A stretch of DNA of 64,000 bases. It comes from Piper betle (Eukaryota > Streptophyta > Magnoliopsida > Piperales > Piperaceae). The notes beneath the pieces are model-generated. The model did not search any database. It saw only the letters and a list, made by a program, of their open reading frames with translations, and was not told the DNA's origin. Location of the stretch: assembly GCA_033002965.1 (NCBI GenBank), contig JAURVB010002530.1, positions 1-64,000 on the forward strand. The letters are read 5' to 3'. The first letter of the stretch is position 1, and each line of letters begins with the position of its first letter. Shown here piece by piece: positions 37,719 to 50,400 of this stretch. Position numbers and translations under genes: made by a program.

Positions 37719-39550
37719 GAGATGGCCATTAGTGCTAGAAACCCAAGGTTGCAATTTACATCTTTGACAAATCGAGTTGGAATCGCAGATCAACCTGATA
37801 ATCCTGACAGTGAGCTGATTAAGTAAAAGGCACCTGTAAATTTGTAATTGCCTCTATCTTCTTTAGGGTACTTGCATTTTTCTTTTAATCTATTTTATAT
37901 TTTGTGCATAATAATTTTCCTTGTCATTCACAGTGGGATGATCCTCGTGATTCCTGGTGATATGATGCCTGAGATATCTGAACTATTTATACGAGAACTA
38001 ACGAGGGTACTTGCTTTGCATTTCTATTTGTTTTTATTGCAACTTTGTTGTTTATGTTTAGGTTTCTCCACTTGCATTAAAATAGCCAATAAAATTAATG
38101 TTTTTGGGGCATTTCTCTCATTTGACATATCTATATTGCAGTATATTGACGAAACTGAGGAGATAGCAATGAATGGTCTGGAGCAGAATCAGCATATTCT
38201 AGATTGAATTGCAAAAGAACTTGAAAAATCATGGATAACGGGGATGGTATTACGTACAAACCCTGTTCTGTAGGATTGATAGTAGGAAAAAATAAATTTT
38301 CCTGAAAGCTTTTTAACTTTTTGATCTCATGGTTTTTCTCAAAAAGTAGAATTTCAACAAGAAATTTCCAAACACATGCCAATAATCAGTTCTGACTCTC
38401 ATTATCTTGAATCTTGTCAATATAATTATTATTGTCCACACTGTCAGCAGCCTATAACTTGTGCTGTTCTTTTCTGTCGTACTTCACTGCTGCTATAGAG
38501 ATGACAACTAGTAAATTTGTTCATTTCTGATTAGGCTTTAGTGGTTGTTGACTTTTTGAAAAATCCTTTAAGAAAGGAGTTCTTTAGTTGTATAAACTAC
38601 TGAGGTTGCTTTTGTATGTTTAAATCTGAACTGCATCAATCAAAGACAATATTTCAGGAGCAATTTGTTATATGTTTATTTGCTTTTAATGCTAAGACTT
38701 GTTTTTGGGGAATAAGTTTCTTACATTTCAGGTGGTAAAAATATGTTATCTGTAGACTCTTTTTTACCTTTTGGCATCTATATTCAAATTGTGCCCTTCT
38801 TTTCGGTTAACATATATTTTTATGCTGCCATCCTTCCAGGAAGTAGATGAAATATTGAAGCAAATGTCTCCAGTGATGCTACAGGATCTACTCGAAACTT
38901 TTCAGATTAATTTGGAAGAGGTATAAAGCTAAAATATTTTCATGGTATGTGTGCTTGCTTCAGCGTTTGGTGGAGAAATTGATATTAAAAATTGCTGGTA
39001 AAATTGGTGCGTCAGGAAATATCTGGTACAAAGATTACTGGCATATGGGCAAATCATGTGGTTACTTGTTCTCTTATTGACTTATTGGTTTATTGGCTTT
39101 CTTTATTTTGTTGCTCACTCCTAATAGTATTTCACTGTGTTTATCAGTTAATATTTAGCTGCTTATATGTTATGATATATGTTTTGCAGGAGGGACCACT
39201 TCCTGTTAATGATCAAAGGCGATATGAGCCACTGGTTGTCCTCCTTTGCACAGATGCTGATTTCATTTTCAGCATCTGGTATTCATGTACATGAAATCGC
39301 AAATCTCCAGCGGAGTATATTATACACTCGTCAACAAAGGAGATTGCTTCAGATACACCTCAAACTCGTGTTGCTCTTATGGAAAAAGGTATGGCATTTG
39401 GTCTGACAGATTATCGGCCAGTGGAATTAAAATCATTCTTGCTGTCAAACAGCATAGAGATTGTTCAAGGGAGCAGCTGGAGAAAAGGGGAAAAATTTTG
39501 CATCAAATTCATTCTTATCAAGTTCATGTAGAAAATTGTGATAATTAGGA
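37719..39550 (+). pseudogene. Fragment of a chloroplast FtsHi-type (inactive FtsH-like metalloprotease) gene
   Basis: Recognisable exon pieces keep their introns. They are: EMAISARNPRL...DNPDSELIK (37719-37824, then TAA); WDDP, then after a frame change VIPGDMMPEISELFIRELTR ending at a GT donor (37935-38007); YIDETEEIAMNGLEQNQHIL, TGA stop, IAKELEKSWITGM (38143-38247); EVDEILKQMSPVMLQDLLE...INLEE (38840-38922); EGPLPVNDQRRYEPL (39190-39234), then a TGA and an open frame to 39520. The order and motifs (LFIRELTRYIDETEE, ILD.IAKEL, GPLP.ND..RY.PL) match the C-terminal region of plant FtsHi proteins as I recall them. The exact paralogue is uncertain. The AAA domain and N-terminus are absent. Retained introns make it a duplicated, not processed, pseudogene. 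Confidence 0.7.
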
Positions 39551-39559
39551 GCAACAATT

Positions 39560-40830
39560 TGTAAAAAGGCAGTGTAAATTTATTGTTCAAGCATCTTCTC
39601 CACATTCATGGTAATAGGTTCTCTAGAGAGCCATTGGATAGAAATGCTGGGTAAGGCAGGCTTCTTCAAGAACTACACTATCTTGAGAGCATCCAAGAAA
39701 GATCATGGCCTGAAAATCGTCTCTCAAGTTATTTACAATGCTGAGAGCTAGAGACTTATATTTGATATTTGTTTTTCAATGCATTATCCAGGTTAATCGG
39801 GAACACAATTCTGATTGAAAGGTGATCATCTTTTTATGTCCTCCATTGTCGTCGTCTTCTTCATGCTCATTTTTGATGGCCGGATACCCTTTGTCTGTGA
39901 CTGGGGCAGGCAATGTACAGGCATGGTGGAGCTCTTCGTACGTTATTAGTCTTATGAATAATTAGTGTCCCGGTTGATGCTAATCCGTGCAAATTGCATT
40001 TGATCGTGAACCATGTCTTAGTTTGTATCTTATATGTCTGTTATCTTGTTTTTATGTTGTTTATATTAGTTATACATGATGCTTGTTCATGTGAAATATA
40101 TCGGAAAATTCTGAACAGATTTATCAGACTCAAAGAAAAATTGCAAAGCAACAAATTAGTCAAAATCATACGTACCCAACACTTTTGATCAATTAGTCTC
40201 AAACAAAGAGTACCAGATCAATCCTAAAGAAATCAGTCTGATGTTCATGTTCTATCATTTTATTTCACACACAACAACTATCTGTCCTCAATCCACAGTT
40301 TCGCCAAACCATTTCTTAATTTCCTTCCAAGCCCAAACTAGCACACCTGCAAAACAAAACTTGTGTGAAGAATGTATGCACTGGAACTGCTAAAGAGTTG
40401 TTTATCAATAAGCTAATGCTGGGAAATTTTTGTTTGAACTATAAGAAGATCTAGTAATATCTTGTCTCAAGTATCCTGTTTTTATCACCCTCAATTATCA
40501 TAGCAGACATAAATGTTAAAATGAGATGTTATCACACTTGATCACTGAATTTTACCGTTTATTTGGCAAGAATTAAAATCGGGCATGTATAAATGATACA
40601 TGGCTAAAAAAATTTGTACGCGAATATAACTAAAGAAGAAGAACAATAATGATAATAGTAATAATAATGGGTAGTTGTCAAATGCTTATAAAGTGAGTTA
40701 ATATTATCACACTTAGCTTGCTCACCTAAACAATACCAAGAGTTGAATACATAAGCGGTAGCTAGGTGAAGTAGGAGAAGAAGAAGAAGAAGGAATCAAT
40801 GTATATATACCATGCATGCATGAAGAAGTG
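39560..40830. other. Spacer between FtsHi-like pseudogene and MADS gene
   Basis: No coding gene seen. The part near 40260-40830 may include the MADS gene's 3' flank. Confidence 0.4.
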
Positions 40831-40835
40831 TGAAT

Positions 40836-41216
40836 TTAGAGCTGGAGGCGCTGGAGGCTATTGTCTTGGAGATTCGGTTGAGTGGGCTGCAGTCGAAAAT
40901 GTTGAAGGTTGTGAGGAGAGAGTTGGAGCAGGTTCCTTGCTTGTTCCTCCTGGTAAAATGCTCCTAACTGTTGATCTATCATAGCTTGTGGCTCCACCAC
41001 TGCCTTCTGTTCCATTGCTGCCTGGTGTTCTTGGAGCTGCTAATCATTTTATAATCCCAGTATCATCTTCAAACCAATGTTATTTAATAGACAAATATCA
41101 TGGTTTCCCTAGCTAATTTGAATAATTTAACAATATATCTATATAAATTGATTTAACTCGGCAACTGCTTGTACATTATTGATTCCAAACCCGGACAAAA
41201 GGAAGAAGATTGTGTA

Positions 41217-41279
<63 letters not shown>

Positions 41280-42513
41280 CTTATTTATTTATTGTGGAGT
41301 TGATCCATAGTATGCTAAACATGGTTTTTCTAGTTGATCACTTCAATAAATTTTGAGCATAAAAGAGGGTTTTAGAAGTGTATATGATCCATGTTCAATA
41401 TATAAATGTATATTAACAAACAAAAAATGATCTAGATAGTAAGGGGAATAAATGATATATACTACCATTCGATAGAGGCTGCTGTTTTGATCTTCAAGAA
41501 GGTGTTCCTGCATGAACATGCATAAGTTTGTTGACATTATATTTTTTTTCTGAATTCATGATGATATATATGATATAAATGGTAGGGAAAATGAGTATGC
41601 TATACGTTATTTATACGCTATGTACAAGATTATTTATACATTATTAGGCATGCATGCGACATATATATACGTAGTATTGTACGTACAACATGTACCTTCC
41701 GACGGAGGTTCTCAAGTTGCTGGTTCAGCAGCTGATTCTGCACTCCCGGCCACAATCAATTTAAGTAGATTAATTTTCATGCAATTAAAATGCATTCTTA
41801 ATTATAAGATTCATACAAACTAATGGAATTAAAGAGCCATCTTCCTAAATTATATAATGAAACTCATGAATCACATATATTATAATATGCATTAGGTTTA
41901 AACGAATATAAATATATATATCTACCTTCCTCAAGCAAATATCAGCACAAAGCTTACAAAATTAAACCTATCATACTTATAAAGCACTCATATTAATTAT
42001 ATATGCACTAGGTCATGCAGCAATTGTTATAAATTCTTCATTAATGGCATTGAAAAAATGGTTAAGATATATAATTTCAATTTAAACTATAACTCAAAAT
42101 TCTAGACTCGGCTTAAACTCAGTAAACTTTGGGTCAACGTGTACTTGGTGTCGAATCCAAACCGACTCGAAATCATTTATACTTTTTTTACTAGTGCCGG
42201 AGATAAAAGGGTTGTATGAGATGCCTCTATTTATGACTTAATCAAATTGAATATTAATAAAAGAAAGCCCAAAAATCATGGATGAAAAAGAGGAGATTCA
42301 ACAAATCAAAATGTGATAAAGTTAAAATAATATTATATTATTATAATATATCTCTTCATTTAATTGGAATTTATTTCAAAGATCAGAGTCTATCATCTCA
42401 TTCAATTTAAAGTTTATTCGTGAAATTTGAGTGTATCTCTATAATATAAGTCAGCATGGTGCAACATCTACATATGACTTTAAAACTATTTATGAAAGGG
42501 GATATGATTAATT

Positions 42514-42581
<68 letters not shown>

Positions 42582-44653
42582 CAACCTATAAGATCAATTA
42601 ATTATAAACATGATATAAATAAGTATACCTTCCTCATACGAACTCGATTGACAGAAAATTCGAGCTGCTGTTCGAGCTGGTGCAGGTCATTCATGGTTAG
42701 AGAAGAGAGGTCCTCTCCGGTGAAGTGCCTCATGCTTGCTTGCAGCTTCTCATTCTCACTTCTCATCCTTGTTATCTCGCAGTATATTTGCTACACATAA
42801 TATGAATGTTTCAACAATTTACATGTTTAATAAAAAATAGTTGAGAGCAAGAGATCAGATATACATGCATGCATATTGTCATGATTTATATATGTTTCCA
42901 TTGCATGTGAATTTTAAGGGTCTATCCAACTTCATGTTTAGTCATATGAGTAATGGTTATATGTAGCATGATTAAAAAGAAAAAGAAATATCTATATACT
43001 AGAACCAATTATCACACTCCTAATTTAGCATTCGATTAGTTTAAGTACAATAAAGGGGAAATATATTTTGTTATAATCTGAAGTTTTTTACTTATATGTA
43101 TAGTTTTAAAGATATATTCAAGCTCGTCTTGCCGCTAATTATAAAATGAAATCAACTCCAAGCCAATTCAGCGGATAGTCGACTAGGGGAATTTGGAGTC
43201 ACAATGAAGTATTTAAAACTACAGTTTTTTCATGAAGGACCAATTATCACACTCCTTTTTTACATTCAATTCCTTTAAGTACAATAAAGGGGAAATATAT
43301 TTTGTTATATTCTCCAGTTTTTCCCTTATATATATAGCTTTAAAGATATGGGTTTGAGTTCGACTTAGACGCTAATTATAAAATGAAATCAACTCCGATT
43401 CAGAGGATAGTCGACTAGGGGAATTTGGAGTCACAATTTAGTATTTAAAAATACTGTTTTTTCATGATAACTGGATAGAACATGAATCAAATAGCACTGT
43501 AGACCAAGTTTTGTTATACATTTGGAGCTCATCCATGTAGTTGGAGTAGCTAAAATGGTTATGGCAGCAATTGAGTTGGCTCAAAAAAATTTTAGAGACG
43601 AAATGAAAATTAAAAAACCATGTCAAAGCTGCTAATAATTTAAAGCTAATTAGCATCAAAGCAAACTACCAACATATATTTGGTATGGTCTCTCTAATAT
43701 TTATAGTGGCACTTAATTATATTTTATGAGCATGATGAAATTAATCACCTGGTTATCAATCTCTGGAAGACGATTTCCAGATGATTTTTGGTAGCGATCG
43801 ATGATCTGCCGCATACTGCAAAAATAATAAAATAAATTGAAAAGGAGTTATTTTCCAATTATTATTCATCAAATGCGGTTGCTACCCTAGTACTGTACTT
43901 AATTTTTACTTCAAGAAACAATCAAAATCACGTACAATATTTCCTAGCTAACTGTAGCTAATATATAGCTAACATGATTTTGAAAAAAATGCCAAAATCC
44001 CCCAATATGCAACAAAACAAGATGCAGGATCATATACCATGAAGATCAGAAAATGCACAAAATTACTATGAAAATCATGTAAAAAACTCATAAATATTCC
44101 ATCAAGATCAGTAGGTTTGAAGAAGACAATCAGATTAGATTTTGAAGAAGTACAAAACATGATTTTAATTTGAAGATCAGAAATAAAACAGAAAACTTAC
44201 TTATAGTCTTCAAGATAACGTATGTCATAACACTAAAATAACCTTTTAAAAAAACATAAAATCCATATTGGCGATCAATACTGTTAAAAAATATCACAAA
44301 ACTAATAACCCATCAACAAAATTAACCAATATGTAACAAAACAAGATGAAAGATCATATACCATTCAGAGAAAGAACACAGAAGAAAAACTATATATGAA
44401 AATCAAGCAATATTTAAAAAGGCCATATATATTCAAGATATTGAATATATAGATGTAGACATAACCTAATGGTAGGACTGCAGTAATCAAACATCTTGCC
44501 GCTGCTAGAGAAGATGATGCAACCAATCTGAGCATCACAAAGAACCGCAAGTTCATGGGCTTTCTTAAGCAGCCCTCCTCGGCGCTTGGAGAAGGTAACC
44601 TGCCTGTTGGTGGTGTTCTCAATCCTCTTGATCTCAATCCTCCCACGCCCCAT
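40836..44653 (-). CDS. MIKC-type MADS-box transcription factor, Bsister (B-sister) subfamily
   Basis: DNA-binding regulator of ovule and seed-coat/nucellus development in known relatives (Arabidopsis TT16/ABS, rice MADS29). Exons: 44653-44466, 43815-43749, 42790-42629, 41737-41696, 41507-41466 and 41039 (or 41036)-40836; 705 nt, 234 aa. The MADS domain is residues 1-60 ([46 protein letters not shown]). The I/K region runs through [40 protein letters not shown] and [14 protein letters not shown]. The C-terminus has [15 protein letters not shown], the PI-derived motif typical of Bsister proteins. Exon 3 is 162 nt, equal to the usual 62+100 nt K-box exons, so one intron seems absent. The ATG five codons upstream (44668) is rejected because MADS proteins begin at MGRG. 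No disruption seen. Confidence 0.93.
41217..41277. repeat. (TG)n(TA)n microsatellite in MADS last intron
   Basis: A short TG run, then about 25 TA units. Confidence 0.95.
42517..42581. repeat. (AT)n(AC)n microsatellite in MADS intron after exon 3
   Basis: About 22 AT units followed by about 9 AC units. It produces a spurious (YI)n(TH)n ORF on the plus strand. Confidence 0.95.
43004..43470. repeat. ~235-bp tandem duplication in MADS intron 2
   Basis: Copies at 43004-43238 and 43239-43470 both begin ACCAATTATCACACTCC. Both contain AAGTACAATAAAGGGGAAAT, GCTAATTATAAAATGAAATC and GATAGTCGACTAGGGGAATTT, and end near TACTGTTTTTTCATGA. Divergence is moderate. Confidence 0.85.
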
Positions 44654-44659
44654 TCTTGT

Positions 44660-45683
44660 CAACTCCAAAACTATGATCTTATACCTTCCCTTTTGTGTCT
44701 AGCTCCTCCTTTGTCTGTGGAGAGAAGAAAAGGTTAAATTGCACTATTGTTTGCCTACTGAATTGCCTTGCTCAAAGTTGAAAAAACAGTAGAGAGATTT
44801 AGCAGTATGGCACTAGCACAAACATGGAGGACTTGGGGTTTTGGCAAGAAAGCTCAAATTAGGAGAAGGTTATAATAAGGATCAATAGCCCACAAAGAAC
44901 TGAGATCAAAAGTAGAAACTTAGTTTAAATATAACCATAATATATAAAAGCTCCATTTTTTTATGGATTGTTTTCTTTTGACGGTGTTCTTGTTTTGTGT
45001 TGGTGCACTCAAGCAACAAGGAAAGATGAAGTAAAAGAGAAAAAAGAGAGATCAAGAGACAGAAAGGTTGGAGAGAAGAAGAAAATTAAAATGGTGAGGT
45101 TTTATGCCACAGTGCTACCTGATATTGCTTCCTTTGCCTGCTTGAAGAGAGAGGAGATTAGGTCTGGAATAAGGAGTGTGTAGGTGATGTGTTTGGCACT
45201 TCAAAACAACTACCTCTACAACACTACTCCCACAATGACCCTTTCTTTCATTGTTAACCACCATATTGCCCCATGTTGAGCTCTAGTATTAAGATAAAAT
45301 TTGCATTGGCATATGTATTCCTTTGATAAATGTTTGTACCATGCACTAAGTTTTAGTCATTATATATGCAATCTTTTACTTGAAAAACTAAGTCTATTGG
45401 ATTACGGTATTAGGTTTGCAAGGGGGCTTATGCGGTTGTAAATGTGCGGTCACTTATAACTGTTTTTCTACTAGTGAGAGTTTTTTTAATATTTGGTTTA
45501 TAAATCAAACAAATTACTCTATTTTACTAATTAATTTATTTGATTAATAATTATTTCTGGATCATTTTGAACCTTATAGCCTTAAATTTATACTTAACAT
45601 TATTGCTGATTTTATGGAGTGGCCGAGTCAACAAGTCCATTCTAAACTAATTTAATCCAATCCATATTCATTATTTTGTGTGC

Positions 45684-45725
<42 letters not shown>

Positions 45726-48700
45726 TTACATGTAATCAACTCTTGTTAATAGAAAGGATGTCATGTAACATGTTGTGATTAAGATTAGGACATTCAGCCA
45801 AGCAAAATATAATAAAAAATAATAATAAATTAAATTATTATGATCTATCTGTTCATTTAATTTAACTTGGGTTTGTCTGTAAAGTTAGAATCTATGTCAT
45901 CTCCTCATTCATTTAGAGCTTATCTCTGGATTGGGTCTATCTTTAACAGAAGTCAAGTATGAGGCAACATCTCCCCTAGTTTAAGTGTAAAGGGTTATTA
46001 CTAGGTTTGAAGTGTTCCTCTTCCCTTGTACTCGAAGATAACTCAGAATTAAACAGGAAGAAGCTTATTATAATTTGGCCATCGATTTATATAGTTTTTT
46101 TCCTAATTCTCATCTACATATTCATGTCATAGTATTATAACATAATTCATCATAACATATACATATACATGCATGTTAATGATAAGATCATGAAAAGTTC
46201 ATATAATATAGATCAAAAAATCCTAGCTAGCCACTAGTAGAAAATCAATGGTGGTGGCTTGTTTGGTAAAAAACTCTTCAAATGAGCATCAAAAGAAGAG
46301 CTCTCGATGTCTCTCTAATGAGAGAGAGGCCATGCAGGTCATGTAAAAGGATGCTGGTGACTGGTAACCGCCCTGCCCAGATTTTCCATGAAAGTTTCCT
46401 GGTTTTCTCCATTAGAAGAAACAGCACAGTGGTAATTTAAAACCATGGAATGCTTGAAATGGCTAACTGGTGAGGGAGAGTTGGCCCAAACCTTTGTGAC
46501 TAATTGGAGAAAAGACAGATAGTCACAAATTCCTGCAAACAACTATCATTTCACTACTGCCCTTTCTTCCCTCTCCCTTCTCACTGCTTGCTGGGTCCAA
46601 CACTCATCAAGACCTTTGAGAATTGTTTATTAATGTTTTGGTGGAAACTTGATAGCAACAAGAGATTCTGTGATCTTATCAATTTAATTCTCTTCTTCCC
46701 ATCATCTTATATCTCTCTCACACACACACAACAGATATCATGAATTTCATTCACAGTTCTTGAAGTCTTCACACTATTACATCTATACTCAGAATTAAAT
46801 ATCATAGAACATGGATGGAATCATAATTTGATGACAGCTTGTAAAGTATATCTATATAGGTTGTTGTTTTTTCATTCCTCTTAACTTTTGTTGCTTAAAT
46901 TACATATGGTGCTTGGTTGTATAATTTTGGGGCTATTTTACTACTAATCAGAAGCGTTGGTGTTTGTAATTGGTATAATTGGGGAGGCAGGTCTAGGGAG
47001 CTTACTGAATTGGAAGGGCAAATGAGCTGGCTATATATAGTGGTCTATATGAACTTTGAAGTTGAGTATATGTATTTGTTTAATGGCTTTCATTAATCTT
47101 GTAGTAAATATAGACTTAGACTTCGATATGAACTATATATTACGATCATAATATGCTCAGTTTTTGGAATTATCAATATAATGACTCCATATTTGTTATT
47201 TATGAACATCTTATATGAAAGTTATATCGTCTTTTAAGGATTGATTTGTTGACTGACAGAAAAAGATTCAATGTTAAATTTTATTTTATTTATTCCATTT
47301 TAACTCATTCATTTTAATTAACTCATCACTCGGATTGACTGTGCTGATTTCTATCTCACTCGTAAGACGGAAAATTTATTCAAAAACGATATCACTTTTT
47401 CTTTGATTAATTCAAATTCATTGTGTAAAAATTTAGGAAGGGATTCAATGAAATATATTTTTGGATCAATGTTAGATTAATGCATGTATAAATAAGCAAA
47501 TCTCTTCCGGATACAATAGAGGAATAAAAGAAATTAGGATGCTCGTGAAAGAATTTCATAGCATGGCTGCTTTTAAAAAAATCTAAATTGGATTACTTTT
47601 TTTTTAAAGTTTTAGAAGAGTAAGACAAGCCCAAATATATGATTTCATGGATTATGTTCTTTGGTTGAACATAAGAACTTTTTTGACTTCACACATATAA
47701 ACCATAGATTAAAAACTTGGACTCGTATTAAACTCGACATGTTATGGAGTAAAGTTGATTCTAAGCCGAATTGAAATTTATATTATTTATTTATTCCAAC
47801 CAACAAAATAATGTATGGAATTAATATATATCATTCTTGAAAAAAAAATGGCTTTAAAGAAAATTAATATTTTTTAATCATTTTTTCACTTGACTCGAGT
47901 AATCAATTACAAAAACAATATAGTTTAATTATTTTTTCACTTCACTCGAAGAATCAATTACAAAATCTGCTGGGAGTCATTTAAGCCATGGATTGAATCA
48001 ACTTGGAGTTTAAAAGAGTTCTAAAATTATAATAACATACAATGAACAACATGCATAATGTTTCTTTACTAGAATTAAGTTGATCCAATGACAAGAAACA
48101 AAACCAAAGTTGTTGGCATGTAATTAACCTACCCATGACAAAACATGGAAGCATGGTGGAAGACCTGTGAAAGACTTTCCTTGTGAAGGAAAAAACATAG
48201 GATACCAATTGATGCATTGTGTCTGCTTCGCTCAAGGTTCTGTTCTTGGGTATTGGTGGAATCCCACTCCATCAAAATATATTCTTCTCATTCTTTCAAA
48301 ACCCATTACCCTGCTAGCATTCAAGTCCATCTGGATCACACTTCTTCTCTTCTCCATTAACTGGTAGTTCATTGCATTCATAACTTTTCTTCCCTCTTTT
48401 TACCTAAACAAAACTCAGACAAGCAACCACCCCCTCTCCTTCCTCTCTCCACCTCTCCCCCCCCCATCACTGGTAACTCATGATGCTTCACCAAGAATAT
48501 GACCCAATGAATCTTTATATATATATATATATATGTGTGTGTATATATATATCTATCAGCTCAAACAGCTCAACTATGAATAAAAACCCTAGCATATATG
48601 ATGCAAGGATAGTTCAGAAGTCCAAGATTCGGAGAGTCGGGGTTTGCTATGGAGTGGAGTCAATTCTAATTTGACTCCAAGCAGATCAGTGTTATCTATA

Positions 48701-50400
48701 AAATTTTTCAGTTTATTAAAATAAACGTGTACATGAAATTGACAAAACTTTAAAATATTTATTTAGTTAAATAAAAAAATATTTTAAAAACTTTTATCAC
48801 TTGATTTGGGGAGTCATACTTGGAGTTTAACTCAAAAAATTGTAGAATGGAGCCTATTCAAAAAGTAAGAACTTTTAGACAACATATACAAGAGACATAA
48901 TACATTAATATTTCCAAATTACAATATATGTTTTCATCAAGATTGCTCTTATATATGTTTTTATCTAGCTAAAAAAAAGGATAAAATAAACATAAATACA
49001 TTAACATGCAAATGTGATCCTATGCCATTGGTATCTAACTTGCACTCTATAAGAATCTTATATTAGCACCAAAAGAAAGGCATAGTTACATGATCAAGAA
49101 CAGTACTACTACCTTGAATTCTATCCAACTTGGCTCCTTCCTCATGACATCAAAACATATGATATCATTATATCTGAGCTGTGAGCATGGTCTTCAACAC
49201 TTCTAGCTACCAACAAAACCTGATCACAAGGACTGAATAATCAAGAATGGAAAGGTTGCAGAAGATCCCATGGAGTTGCAGAGAAAGATGGCCTTTTTGT
49301 CACCATAACAGTGACTCTTGGGCAAGGTGGATGATTTGTTCCATGCTCCCTTTCAAGGTAAAGAGATGATAGCTAGCTAGAAAGCATGCATAGAGAAAAC
49401 AATGGTGGTCCTCTTGGCCATGCATGTGAGCTACCACAGAGAAGCTGGTCATGGTGATGAAATGAAGTTGTTTTATTGATTCACATTCAACCTCGGATGT
49501 CTTTGTATGCAGGTTCATTGAGGTTGCCATCGCGAGGATGCCATGATGGCTTGCCATTGATATCAGAGTTCAGAGTCAGACATATATGATCATAAAAAAA
49601 ACATATTTCATGCAAGAGTTTATACTTAATTAATAAATATATTGGTTCATGTTTATAAAAGGTTAATATTAGTTAAGAGTGAATATTACTTGGCCATCTT
49701 TTGAAAAATAATCAAAACATCATTTGCCCCTTTGGGTTTTTCTTTAAAAAAATATATTCGGTAATTCGACTAAAATATATATATATAGGTTAAGTAAATT
49801 CTTTTTCTTTTTTGTCTTTCACCTTCTCTCAAAAATTAAGGCACTAAAAAATTGGTTTTCTTCCATGTTTCAATAAAAAATGGAGTGGAGAAAAGTGGTC
49901 CACATCTTCTCCATGTCAATTTTAAGGGAAAAACTTAGATTTATTTCTATATTTGAAAATTTTAAAGGTAAATATGTGTTAGTTTTCAATTTTTTTCCAA
50001 ACTAAAAATGTGGAGAAACTTTTCTTCATCCCACTTTTCTCTACATTTTAAGATTAATGAATATTTTTTAGAGAAGAGAAAGTTAGAGAATTAATATATA
50101 CTCACCTTCAAATATAGAAAAAATCTATAGTTTTCTCCATTATTAAATATTACGTGGAGTTGACATGGAGAAAAATGTGGAAAAAAGTCATTTTTTGTAA
50201 TGAGCTGAGAATTACATATATTCTCTAATTTGTTACACTCATTCTTTTTTTACTACATCAACTTTAGACAATAGCAACACCATAAAAATAAGAAAAAAAT
50301 TAATGAAATGTCATAAATGCTCTTAATTTGACAAAAATAAGCCTACATCAAGCCCACTCCTTTAATCCTATGGTTGTTCAAAACTCAATTAAACTTGATT
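44660..50400. other. Gene-free stretch upstream of the MADS gene
   Basis: The first ~500 bp is presumably the MADS promoter/5'UTR. Small ORFs at 44968-45183, 46339-46743, 47981-48367 and 49300-49557 carry no recognisable domain and lack a supported gene model. Microsatellites: (TA)n 45688-45722 and 48516-48550. Dispersed GGAGTCGACT/ACTCGACATGTTATGGAGT-type repeat debris recurs near 47720-47800, 48630-48680 and 48810-48860. Confidence 0.5.

Noticed and set aside
44968..45183. 71-codon Lys-rich ORF upstream of the MADS gene
   Set aside because: Low complexity in the purine-rich promoter/leader of the divergent region, with no domain and no supporting splice structure.
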